From: an uncultured Desulfovibrio sp.
Lineage (GTDB): Bacteria; Desulfobacterota; Desulfovibrionia; Desulfovibrionales; Desulfovibrionaceae
Reading direction: 5' to 3'
DNA length: 44,622 bases
Assembly (NCBI GenBank): GCA_934546745.1
Contig: CAKTDV010000023.1
Span: 1 to 44,622, forward strand
Shown: one piece after another, positions 14,934 through 22,621 of the stretch
Numbering within the stretch: the first letter of the stretch is position 1
Layout of the letters: every line of letters begins with the position of its first letter
Made by a program: the position numbers and the translations under genes
The notes under the pieces: model-generated
Told to the model about the DNA's origin: nothing
The model's input: only the letters and a program-made list of their open reading frames with translations
Database searches by the model: none

Positions 14934-17218
14934 ACCGCCGCCGGTACGGCGGTCACGATCAGCGCGCCGTCCTTGACACCCACTCTGGCACTACCGCCAT
15001 GCACCAGCGCCCCGAACAGAAGCTCCCGCGCCAGCGCATCTTCCAGTTCGCTCCGCAACAGACGTCGCAGAGGACGCGCGCCCATATGCGCGTCAAAGCC
15101 CTTCTCGGCAAACCACCGCCGTGCCCGCGGCGTCAGGGTCAGGCGCACATGACGTTCCCGCAGGGCTTCGGCGATCTCGCCCACGAACTTGCGCACAATG
15201 CGCTCCATAAGCTCTGGCGTCAGGCTGCGGAAAGGCACCAGCGCATCGAGACGGTTCCTGAACTCCGGCGTAAACAGCCGCTCAACGGCCTCAAGGCTCT
15301 TGGCCGCGGCGTCATCCCGGCCGCCGGACGTAAAGCCCAGCGAATTTCTGGACATTTCAAACGCACCGGCATTGGAGGTCATAATCAGTATCGCATGGCT
15401 GAAATCCGTCGTGCGCCCGCTGTTGTCCGTCAACGCGCCGTAATCCATCACCTGCAACAGGATGTTGAAAATATCGGGATGCGCCTTTTCAATCTCATCC
15501 AGCAGGACGACGCAATAGGGGGCCTTGCGCACGGCTTCCGTCAGCAAGCCGCCCTGATCAAAGCCCACATAGCCAGGAGGCGCGCCAATGAGCCGCGACA
15601 CGGCATGTTTTTCCATGTATTCGCTCATGTCGTAGCGCAGAAACTGTACGCCCATGATGTCGGCAAGACCGCGCGCGACCTCTGTCTTGCCGACGCCCGT
15701 AGGTCCGTAGAAAAGAAAGCTGCCCGAGGGACGCCGGCCCTGCGAAAGCCCGGCCCGGGAACGCAATATGGCACGTACCGTCAGTTCCACGGCCTCGTCC
15801 TGCCCGAACACCAGCTTTTTCAGCGAGGCTTCCAGCCCGGCCAGTTTCTGGCGTTCCTCGCCGGATACAGAGGAAACAGGCACACCCGCCATACGCGCCA
15901 CCACGAACTCCACATCGGCGATCCGCACACGGGGAAGCGGCAGCCCGTCCTGCGCCCCGGCTCCGCCAGCGCCCCCTTTCCGTCGGGCGGCGGCCTCGCG
16001 CAGACGCACCAGCGCGCCGCTTTCGTCCAGCACGTCAATGGCCTTGTCCGGCAGCAGCTTGTCCCGCACATGGCGCGCGGCAAGCCTGACCATGGCTTCC
16101 AGCGCGTCCGTATCGTATTCCACCTGATGGAAAGCGGCATAGCGTGCCTTCAGCCCCTCCAGAATGGCCAGGCACTCTTCCTGGCTGGGCTCGCGCACGT
16201 CAATGCGCTGAAAACGGCGCGCCAGCGCGCGATCCTTCTCAAAATGGTTGCGGAACTCCTCGTGGGTGGTGGAGCCGATACACCGCAGCTCCCCGGCCGC
16301 CAGCATGGGCTTGAGCAGATTTGAGGCGTCCATGGAACCGCCGGACGTCGACCCCGCGCCAACGATGGTATGGATTTCGTCAATGAAGAGCACGGAGTTC
16401 GGAATATCCTTCAGCGCCTGTACGACATCCTTCAACCGGCGCTCAAAGTCGCCGCGATAGCGCGTCCCCGCCAGCAGCAAGCCCATATCCAGCGCGAAGA
16501 GGCGCGTTTCCTCCAGCGTAGGCGGCACCTGTCCCCCGGCAATACGCAGGGCAAGGCCCTCCGCCAGCGCGGTCTTGCCCACGCCGGGATCGCCCACAAA
16601 CAGGGGATTGTTCTTGCGCCGGCGGCTCAGCACCTCAATGGCGCGGGCAAGCTCTCCGTCCCGGCCCACCAGCGGATCGATGTTGCCGTCGCGGGCGCGC
16701 GCCGTGAGATCCGTCGCGTACAGTTCCAGCGGATTCGTTTTCTTCTCCCGCTCTCCCTCCGCCTCAGCCGTGCCGCGCGACCCGCCGCCCCCCTCCAGCC
16801 CATGGGAAATAAAAGTGAGAACGTCCAGGCGTTCCACCCCCTGCCGCTGAAGATAGTACCGCGCGTAACTCCGCTCCTCTTCCATGATGGCAACCAGCAG
16901 GTCGCCAAGCTGTACCTGGCTGCGCCCGGAGGCACGGATATGGCTCACGGAGCGATCCAGCACGCGCTGCACGGCTTCCGTCTGCACGATGTCCAGGCGG
17001 CTTTCTTTGGGCAGCGGCGTAAATTCCGAAGTGAAAAACTGCTCGAGCTGTTCCCGCAGCAGGCCGGCGCTGGCGCCGCTGCCTTCCAGAATGAGCGCTC
17101 CCGTGCTGTTGAGGGAAAAGGCGAAAAGGAGATGTTCCACCGTCAGCAGCTCGTGCCTGCGGCGCTGCACTTCGGCAATGGCGCCGCGCAGCACGTCTTG
17201 AACGTCGTTGCTTAACAT
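14930..17218 (-). CDS. clpA: ATP-dependent Clp protease ATP-binding subunit ClpA
   Basis: Hexameric AAA+ unfoldase that feeds ClpP. The 762-residue product contains Clp N repeats (1-145), first AAA+ module (Walker A GDPGVGKT 209-216, Walker B VLFIDEIH), second module (GPTGVGKT 505-512, Walker B VVLLDEIEKAH), pore loop GAPPGYVG and a C-terminal D2-small domain. SLGF, just before FTPEFRNRLD, sits where the ClpP-docking IGL/F loop of ClpA lies. MLSNDVQDVL at 17218 was taken as start because it matches the ClpA N-terminus; the frame remains open upstream through clpS and is not coding there. clpS precedes it by 52 nt and aat follows with ATGA overlap. Confidence 0.96.
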   Translation of the reverse strand: MLSNDVQDVLRGAIAEVQRRRHELLTVEHLLFAFSLNSTGALILEGSGASAGLLREQLEQFFTSEFTPLPKESRLDIVQTEAVQRVLDRSVSHIRASGRSQVQLGDLLVAIMEEERSYARYYLQRQGVERLDVLTFISHGLEGGGGSRGTAEAEGEREKKTNPLELYATDLTARARDGNIDPLVGRDGELARAIEVLSRRRKNNPLFVGDPGVGKTALAEGLALRIAGGQVPPTLEETRLFALDMGLLLAGTRYRGDFERRLKDVVQALKDIPNSVLFIDEIHTIVGAGSTSGGSMDASNLLKPMLAAGELRCIGSTTHEEFRNHFEKDRALARRFQRIDVREPSQEECLAILEGLKARYAAFHQVEYDTDALEAMVRLAARHVRDKLLPDKAIDVLDESGALVRLREAAARRKGGAGGAGAQDGLPLPRVRIADVEFVVARMAGVPVSSVSGEERQKLAGLEASLKKLVFGQDEAVELTVRAILRSRAGLSQGRRPSGSFLFYGPTGVGKTEVARGLADIMGVQFLRYDMSEYMEKHAVSRLIGAPPGYVGFDQGGLLTEAVRKAPYCVVLLDEIEKAHPDIFNILLQVMDYGALTDNSGRTTDFSHAILIMTSNAGAFEMSRNSLGFTSGGRDDAAAKSLEAVERLFTPEFRNRLDALVPFRSLTPELMERIVRKFVGEIAEALRERHVRLTLTPRARRWFAEKGFDAHMGARPLRRLLRSELEDALARELLFGALVHGGSARVGVKDGALIVTAVPAAV

Positions 17219-17270
17219 GGGCGTCGCTCGGCCGCAAAAAGCGGCGTGAAAGATTGCGTGGGAAAAGACG

Positions 17271-17582
17271 TCAGCATTTTTCCATGGTACAGCGCAGCGG
17301 ATACCCGGCGGCGCGGGCGCGGCGCTCCACGCCTTTGACCTTGGCTTCCGCCACCTCAAACGTATAGACGCCGCATTGACCGACGCCCTTTTGATGGATG
17401 GTAAGCATAATCGCCGTCGCCTCCTCCACAGTCTTGCGGAAAATATCGCACAGAATGGTAACGACAAACTCCATGCTGGTATAGTCGTCGTTATGCAGAA
17501 GGACGGTGTAGCGATCCGGTTCCTTGAGCTTGCCTTCCGCAAGACACTGACTGTCGCCGTCCATATCCGGCTTTCCGCTCAT
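17271..17582 (-). CDS. clpS: ClpS N-degron adaptor
   Basis: A 103-residue adaptor that binds destabilising N-terminal residues and hands the substrate to ClpA. The core YTVLLHNDDYTSMEFVV (about residues 26-42) contains the Asn-Asp pair that holds the alpha-amino group, and a later HQKG and GVYTFEVAE match the family. The first 20 residues are a variable tail. ATG 17582 follows GGGGAGG and overlaps the stop of the CYTH gene (ATGA). Directly upstream of clpA, as in many proteobacteria. Confidence 0.95.
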   Translation of the reverse strand: MSGKPDMDGDSQCLAEGKLKEPDRYTVLLHNDDYTSMEFVVTILCDIFRKTVEEATAIMLTIHQKGVGQCGVYTFEVAEAKVKGVERRARAAGYPLRCTMEKC

Positions 17583-18208
17583 GCCTTTTCCTCCCCGCTC
17601 TCCCCGCATATCAGCCCAAGAGCCTGCCGCAGACGACCGCGATCGGGTCCGTCAAACACAAAGGACAACGACGCTGGCAGCCCGTTGGCGCCGCGCCATT
17701 CCTGATGCAGCGTGTGATAACTCTTGACGCTGGTTTTACATTTGTCAAGATGCAGGCGGCGCTCCGCGCTTTCAATGGCTTCCGGTTCACCCTCAATTTC
17801 CACCACCCGCGCAAAGGGGACGCGATCCAGCGCCACCAGCACGCCGGGCAGGCGCCATTCCTCGCGCACCTTCTCATAGCGGGCACGCCCGGTATAGCCG
17901 AGCCCCTCGAAAATGGCGCGCAGCGACGCCGCATCGGCCACAGCGCACTCCCGTTCCTCGCGCACCTTGAACGGCCCGCCGGTATGCGACGGCATCTTGA
18001 GGGTCAGAACATGCCGCGTTCTGTCCGGCCATTCCTGCGTCCGGAGGCGCAGCAGAAAGCCCGCTTCGGCAAACCCGCCCCCGGTTCTGTCAAAAATCCA
18101 GTTGCTCTCAAAATGCGCGCCCAAAGGCTCGCCGCCCGCCTCGCGCAAACGACGGCGCACCTCGCCGAAATCAGGATCAAGATATTTTCGTTCGATTTCC
18201 AGTGACAT
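17579..18208 (-). CDS. CYTH-domain enzyme (class IV adenylate cyclase / triphosphatase type)
   Basis: A 209-residue triphosphate tunnel protein. The N-terminal signature EIERKY (Glu4, Glu6, Lys8) binds metal and triphosphate. Alternating charged strands (FLLRLRTQ; VLTLKMPS; KVREERECAV; VALDRVPFARVVEIEGE) build the tunnel. Known family activities are adenylate cyclase (CyaB), thiamine triphosphatase and inorganic triphosphatase. The VALDRVPFARVVEIEG segment is common in CyaB-like members, but substrate cannot be decided from sequence. The gene lies 30 nt after radA and overlaps clpS. Confidence 0.85.
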   Translation of the reverse strand: MSLEIERKYLDPDFGEVRRRLREAGGEPLGAHFESNWIFDRTGGGFAEAGFLLRLRTQEWPDRTRHVLTLKMPSHTGGPFKVREERECAVADAASLRAIFEGLGYTGRARYEKVREEWRLPGVLVALDRVPFARVVEIEGEPEAIESAERRLHLDKCKTSVKSYHTLHQEWRGANGLPASLSFVFDGPDRGRLRQALGLICGESGEEKA

Positions 18209-18238
18209 GGCTGCAACTTTTCCGGCTGTCTTTCCTTG

Positions 18239-19636
18239 TTATCCAGGGGCGTCCGGGGAAGCCGCCCCCGGCGCGGCCTTTGGTCCCTTCTCCCCTTTTC
18301 GGTGAAAAAGAAGGCGCTGCAACCCGGACACGGCGGACAGACCGCCTCCGGCGGCATCCGGATGGATAATGGGGGAGAAACCCAGACGCCGCGCCTGTGT
18401 CAGGCGGAGATCCTGTGCCGCCACAGGGCGGATTTGCCCGTTCAGATCCACCTCGCCCCACAGAACGCACTTTTCCGGCAGGGGAAGGTCATAATAGGAG
18501 GAAAGAACCGCCGCCACAAGAGCAAGATCCAGCCCCGGTTCCTGCAGGCGCATACCGCCGCCCACCTTGGCGTAAATGTCCACCTGCGCAAAATTGAGCT
18601 TGAGGCGCTTTTCCAGAACCGCCAGCAGAAGATGCAGCCTGTTGGCATCAAAGCCCAGCGCCGTCCTTCGCGGTATACTGAGAAAGGTACGCGCCACCAG
18701 CGCCTGCACTTCCACGGCCAGGGGACGCTGGCCGTCAACGGCCATGACGACCGCCGTGCCGGACAGGCCCGGATCCCGCGTTCCCAGAAAGAAGGTCGAG
18801 GGATCGTCCACAATTTCCATGCCCCGCCGCCCCATGCGAAAGACAAGCAGTTCCTCGTTGGGCCCGAAACGGTTCTTGAAAACGCGCAAAAGGCGGAACA
18901 TCTGCCGCCTGTCACCTTCAAGGGAAACGACGGTGTCCACCATATGCTCCAGCAGACGCGGCCCGGCAATGACGCCGTCCTTGGTCACATGCCCCACAAG
19001 AACCAGCGTCGTCCCCGTGCGGCGGCAGACCTCGATGAGCGATGTCGTCACGGCGCGGACCTGCGTCACGTTGCCGGGCAGGCCCTCGGCGGCCATGCTG
19101 CCCAGCGTCTGCACGGAATCGACGATCAGCAGCGCCGGCCGGCGCTTCTCCACCGCATCCATGACGTCTTCCACACGTGATGTCGCCATACCCAGCAACT
19201 GTTCCCGCAAGGCCCCCAGACGTTCCCCCCGGCTCCGGATCTGCGGCAGGGACTCCTCGCCGCTGGCATAGACGACCTCCCGCCCGGAGGCCGCCACATG
19301 CCCCGCCACCTGCAACAGCAGCGTGGACTTGCCAATGCCCGGCTCGCCACCCAGCAACAGGGCCGCGCCCGGCACAAGCCCCCTGCCCAGAATCCTGTCC
19401 AGCGCGGCAAGGCCGCTGCCGTAAGGATGCTGGCCTTCGGATGTGACCTCGCGCAGGGGGCGCGGCAGGGAGGCATCGCCACCCCGCGCCGCCGGGCCTC
19501 CAGATATGGCCCGCGCGGACCTTTCCACAGCCTCTTCCAGCGTGTTCCACTCATGACAGCCCGGACACTGCCCGCGCCATTGCAGTGTGCGCGCCCCGCA
19601 TGCGGAACAGATATATGTTTGTCGTGTTTTCGCCAT
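18239..19636 (-). CDS. radA: DNA repair protein RadA
   Basis: Branch-migration ATPase that helps RecA process recombination intermediates. The 465-residue product has the standard order: four-Cys zinc finger (CSACG...CPGC, residues 10-27), RecA-like core with Walker A GGEPGIGKS (96-104), the RadA-specific KNRFG motif (254-258), and a C-terminal Lon-like domain (LGFDANRLHLLLAVLEKR) without protease catalysis. GGGAGAG directly precedes ATG 19636. It is probably the first gene of the leftward run radA-CYTH-clpS-clpA-aat-uvrB-ligA-dapB. The tail after about residue 445 is an Ala/Pro/Gly-rich extension. Confidence 0.96.
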   Translation of the reverse strand: MAKTRQTYICSACGARTLQWRGQCPGCHEWNTLEEAVERSARAISGGPAARGGDASLPRPLREVTSEGQHPYGSGLAALDRILGRGLVPGAALLLGGEPGIGKSTLLLQVAGHVAASGREVVYASGEESLPQIRSRGERLGALREQLLGMATSRVEDVMDAVEKRRPALLIVDSVQTLGSMAAEGLPGNVTQVRAVTTSLIEVCRRTGTTLVLVGHVTKDGVIAGPRLLEHMVDTVVSLEGDRRQMFRLLRVFKNRFGPNEELLVFRMGRRGMEIVDDPSTFFLGTRDPGLSGTAVVMAVDGQRPLAVEVQALVARTFLSIPRRTALGFDANRLHLLLAVLEKRLKLNFAQVDIYAKVGGGMRLQEPGLDLALVAAVLSSYYDLPLPEKCVLWGEVDLNGQIRPVAAQDLRLTQARRLGFSPIIHPDAAGGGLSAVSGLQRLLFHRKGEKGPKAAPGAASPDAPG

Positions 19637-20040
19637 ACTCTCCCACTACGGGCAAGCCGCCCGTCACAGTACAGGGATTCTGAAAGAATTCCGAGCGCCA
19701 CCCGCGCCTCTTGGAGCATAGCCGCCGATCCGGTACGAATCAATGCCCCAAAAGCGCGCCCTCCCTTTTTACGGCATGTGCCGTTTCCCGCTTCACCGTG
19801 CCTGCGTAACAGACGGTAAAAGCGGAAAAAACCGGGCTCTCAAAATTTTTTACACAGAGTTGTGAAAAATGTTGCAATGGCAACGCTGTGGAATCTTTTT
19901 CTCCCGTAACTGTCAGAAGTGACCACGGGAGAAGGCGTTGCCCTTTTTCCCACGCCCTTTCGGGCGGTATGCGCACAGGAGAGACACACAACGGCAAAAC
20001 GGTACGCGCGACGGCGTACCCCCCTCAGGAGGAGACGAGG
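19637..20040. other. Divergent intergenic region, radA / porin
   Basis: This 404-bp stretch must hold the radA promoter (left) and porin promoter with a long leader (right); I could not assign either with confidence. Visible structures are ACGGGC-AAGCC-GCCCGT in the radA leader (about 19653-19669), a GTTGC-AATG-GCAAC repeat near 19869-19882, CGCCC-TTTC-GGGCG near 19963, and a 7-bp hairpin GGTACGC-GCGACG-GCGTACC at 20001-20020, ending 7 nt before the porin Shine-Dalgarno. Confidence 0.5.
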
Positions 20041-21582
20041 ATGAAGAAAAAGCGGAAAGCGTTGCTGGCCCTGCTGCTGGCCACGGGATTGATGAGCCTG
20101 CCCGCCGCCAGCCAGGCCGTGGATTTCAAAGTCAAAGGCACGTTCGACATCACGTTTGAAACATCCAACGTCGCGCCGCGCGGCGTCAACAAGACCGACA
20201 CGTTCGCCGCGTTCCAGCGCTGGCGTCTCCAGATGGACGCCGTGGCCAGCGAAAACCTGAGCGGCAGCGTCATGATCACCGTCGGCAGTGGCAGCAACGG
20301 CATTTCCTGGGGCAAGGGCGCGGACGGCGGCGCCATGGGCGCGGACGGCTCCTCCGCCCTGGGCGTGCGCCATGCCTATCTTGACTGGATCGTCCCCGAA
20401 ACGGACATCAAGGTCCGCATGGGCATCCAGCCGATTCTGCTGCCCGGCTTCGTCACCAACTGGAACGCCGTCTACGGGCAGTACTGCCCGGCCATCCTGA
20501 CCAGCGTACCGCTGGTTTCCACGGGAGACACCACCGTGGCCGCGTCCTTCTACTGGGCGCGCCCCTACAATGACAACTCCGATCTCACGAAGTACGGCCG
20601 CAATGAACAGGGCTACCTCGACAATATCGACGTCTTTGCCCTGACCCTGCCTGTCACGGGTTCCAATTTCAAGGTTTCGCCGTGGGTGCAGTACGCCATG
20701 ATCGGCAAAAACGGCCTGCGCGGCATGAACCCCGCCACCGGCCCGCGCGAATCCGCCTTCTATGCGCCGCGAGGCGGCCTCATGCCCATCCTCGGCAGCG
20801 GCCTCGGCTACTCCGCCACCTTTGAGGGGGCCAACCTCGTGCAGAGCGATCGTCCCTATGGCGACGGCATCTGGGCGGGCGTCACCTCCCAGTTCAACTG
20901 GGATCCGTGGGAACTGGCCCTCGAATTCACCTATGGCAGCGTCGATATGGGCAAGGTCAAAAACTATACCCAGTTCAACCCCGGAACGGCCGGCCGTACC
21001 TTCGATCTGCGCCGCAGCGGCTGGTACGCCGCCATGCGTCTCGATTACAAATGCGACTGGGGCACCCCCGGCGTCATCGCTTGGTACGGTCCCGGCGACG
21101 ACAGCAATCCCTATAACGGTTCCGAGCGGCTGCCCCAGTTCAACACGCCCTGGCCTGTCTCCCCGCTCGGCTTTGGCGGCGGGTATTTCGACCTCAACAC
21201 CTGGAAAGTCCTCGGCCACAACCCCAGCGGCCTGGCCGGCGTCGTGGCCCACCTCAAGGATGTGAGCTTCATCGAGGATCTGAGGCATACCCTCAAGGTT
21301 GGCTACTACCACGGCACCAACAACAAGCACATGCCGCGCAATGCCAACATGACAAAATATCCCACCAAGAGCGCCGACGGTCCCATGGCCTACCTCACGA
21401 CCACCGACTACGCTTGGGAAGCCAGCCTCTCCAATACGTATGCCATCTATGAAAACCTTGAGATGAACGTGGAAGGGGCCTATGTGAACCTCCACCTCGA
21501 CGGGGACACCTGGAACGGCCTCGAATCCTCCCAGTACCGCGACAACTGGCGCGTATCCGTCACCTTCCGCTACAAATTCTAG
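20041..21582 (+). CDS. Outer-membrane homotrimeric porin, Desulfovibrio type
   Basis: A 513-residue beta-barrel porin for diffusion of small solutes across the outer membrane. An ideal signal peptide (MKKKRKALLALLLATGLMS...) is cleaved after SQA at residue 26. The mature part starts VDFKVKGTFDITFE and is rich in alternating strands and aromatic girdles. It ends in VTFRYKF with the terminal Phe read by the BAM complex. ATG 20041 has AGGAGG 7 nt upstream; the longer open frame to 19888 is leader. A strong stem-loop follows the stop. Codon use is strongly biased to C/G-ending codons, consistent with a highly expressed protein. Its length, signal peptide and ending fit the Desulfovibrio major porin family; trimerisation is inferred from family. 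Confidence 0.9.
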   Translation: MKKKRKALLALLLATGLMSLPAASQAVDFKVKGTFDITFETSNVAPRGVNKTDTFAAFQRWRLQMDAVASENLSGSVMITVGSGSNGISWGKGADGGAMGADGSSALGVRHAYLDWIVPETDIKVRMGIQPILLPGFVTNWNAVYGQYCPAILTSVPLVSTGDTTVAASFYWARPYNDNSDLTKYGRNEQGYLDNIDVFALTLPVTGSNFKVSPWVQYAMIGKNGLRGMNPATGPRESAFYAPRGGLMPILGSGLGYSATFEGANLVQSDRPYGDGIWAGVTSQFNWDPWELALEFTYGSVDMGKVKNYTQFNPGTAGRTFDLRRSGWYAAMRLDYKCDWGTPGVIAWYGPGDDSNPYNGSERLPQFNTPWPVSPLGFGGGYFDLNTWKVLGHNPSGLAGVVAHLKDVSFIEDLRHTLKVGYYHGTNNKHMPRNANMTKYPTKSADGPMAYLTTTDYAWEASLSNTYAIYENLEMNVEGAYVNLHLDGDTWNGLESSQYRDNWRVSVTFRYKF

Positions 21583-21593
21583 AACGGGTGATC

Positions 21594-21634
21594 GCGACGG
21601 CCGGGGAAAGACGGCTTTTCCCCGGCGCCGTCGC
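21594..21634 (+). terminator. Strong stem-loop after the porin gene (no U-tract)
   Basis: GCGACGG at 21594-21600 pairs with CCGTCGC at 21628-21634, and CCGGGGAAA pairs with TTTTCCCCGG inside. No T run follows, so it may protect the mRNA 3' end or act with Rho rather than terminate alone. Confidence 0.5.
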
Positions 21635-21707
21635 GCTGCCCGGATGCTGGCCCATGCCCGGAACGGCGCATCCGGCGGCAGCTGCGGTTCAGGACGCCAT
21701 ACCCCCA

Positions 21708-21736
21708 TTGACAGAACGCACAAGGACGGCTATAAG
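21708..21736 (+). promoter_or_regulatory. Sigma-70 promoter of adk
   Basis: TTGACA (21708-21713, perfect) and TATAAG (21731-21736) lie 17 nt apart. Predicted transcription start is about 21743, giving a leader of about 50 nt. Confidence 0.85.
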
Positions 21737-21791
21737 ACACGGTGCGTGCTTTTTTGCACAAGCAAATAACCAGCATCCGAAGGAGAGCGCT

Positions 21792-22463
21792 ATGAATATT
21801 CTGATCTTTGGCCCTAACGGCAGCGGCAAGGGCACCCAGGGCGAACTGGTAAAGCAGAAATACAACCTGGCCCATATTGAATCGGGCGCCATCTTCCGCG
21901 AACACATCGGCGGCGGTACCGAACTGGGTAAAAAGGCCAAGGAATATATTGATCGGGGCGATCTCGTGCCGGACGACATCACCATTCCCATGGTACTGGA
22001 AACCCTCAAGTCGAAGGGCAAGGACGGCTGGCTGCTGGACGGTTTCCCCCGCAACATGGTGCAGGCCGAAAAACTGTGGGAAGCGCTGGGGAAGGAAGGC
22101 CTGAAGCTGGACTATGTGATTGAAATCCTGCTGCCCCGCGAAATCGCCAAGAACCGCATCATGGGCCGCCGCCTGTGCAAGAACAACAACAACCATCCCA
22201 ACAATATCTTCATTGACGCCATCAAACCCCATGGCGACAAGTGCCGCGTGTGCGGCGGCGACCTCTCCACCCGTTCCGACGATCAGGACGAAGCCGCCAT
22301 CAACAAGCGCCACGATATTTATTACAACACCACGGACGGCACTCTTGCCGCCGCCTACTTCTTCAAGAAGCTTGCCCAGGAAGGCAAGACGGTCTATATT
22401 GAACTCAATGGCGAAGGCACCATTGACGCCATCAAGGAAGACCTGCTCTCCAAGCTGAAGTAG
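21792..22463 (+). CDS. adk: Adenylate kinase
   Basis: Interconverts ATP + AMP and 2 ADP. The 223-residue cytosolic enzyme has P-loop GPNGSGKGT (residues 7-15), DGFPRN for AMP binding (about 82-87) and a LID domain with CKNNNNH...CRVCGGD, where Cys residues replace the Ser/Thr network of E. coli and probably bind a metal. Zinc, cobalt or iron in the LID has been reported for Desulfovibrio adenylate kinases, so this gene supports the taxon assignment. AAGGAG lies 6 nt before the ATG. Monocistronic: its own promoter upstream and a terminator 25 nt after the stop. The open frame upstream of 21792 is not coding. Confidence 0.96.
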   Translation: MNILIFGPNGSGKGTQGELVKQKYNLAHIESGAIFREHIGGGTELGKKAKEYIDRGDLVPDDITIPMVLETLKSKGKDGWLLDGFPRNMVQAEKLWEALGKEGLKLDYVIEILLPREIAKNRIMGRRLCKNNNNHPNNIFIDAIKPHGDKCRVCGGDLSTRSDDQDEAAINKRHDIYYNTTDGTLAAAYFFKKLAQEGKTVYIELNGEGTIDAIKEDLLSKLK

Positions 22464-22487
22464 CGTTCTCCCTCAAAAAACAAAAAA

Positions 22488-22523
22488 GGGGGCGTGATGT
22501 TCCATCACGTCCCCTTCCTTTTT
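22488..22523 (+). terminator. Rho-independent terminator of adk
   Basis: GGGGGCGTGATG (22488-22499) pairs with CATCACGTCCCC (22503-22514) around TTC, with one G-U pair, followed by TTCCTTTTT. The A-rich run before the stem may let it work on the opposite strand for rsh as well. Confidence 0.85.
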
Positions 22524-22621
22524 CCCATGCCGGGCGCTGAAGCGTTTCCAGCGCGGTTTTTCCTTGTGCCCTGTGTTCTGGCGTCCACTCCCACGCTCGC
22601 CATGCGGTTCGTGTAACCGCT

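Noticed and set aside
18300..18400. radA tail as a separate small gene
   Set aside because: The extension is in frame with RadA and shows no start signal of its own.
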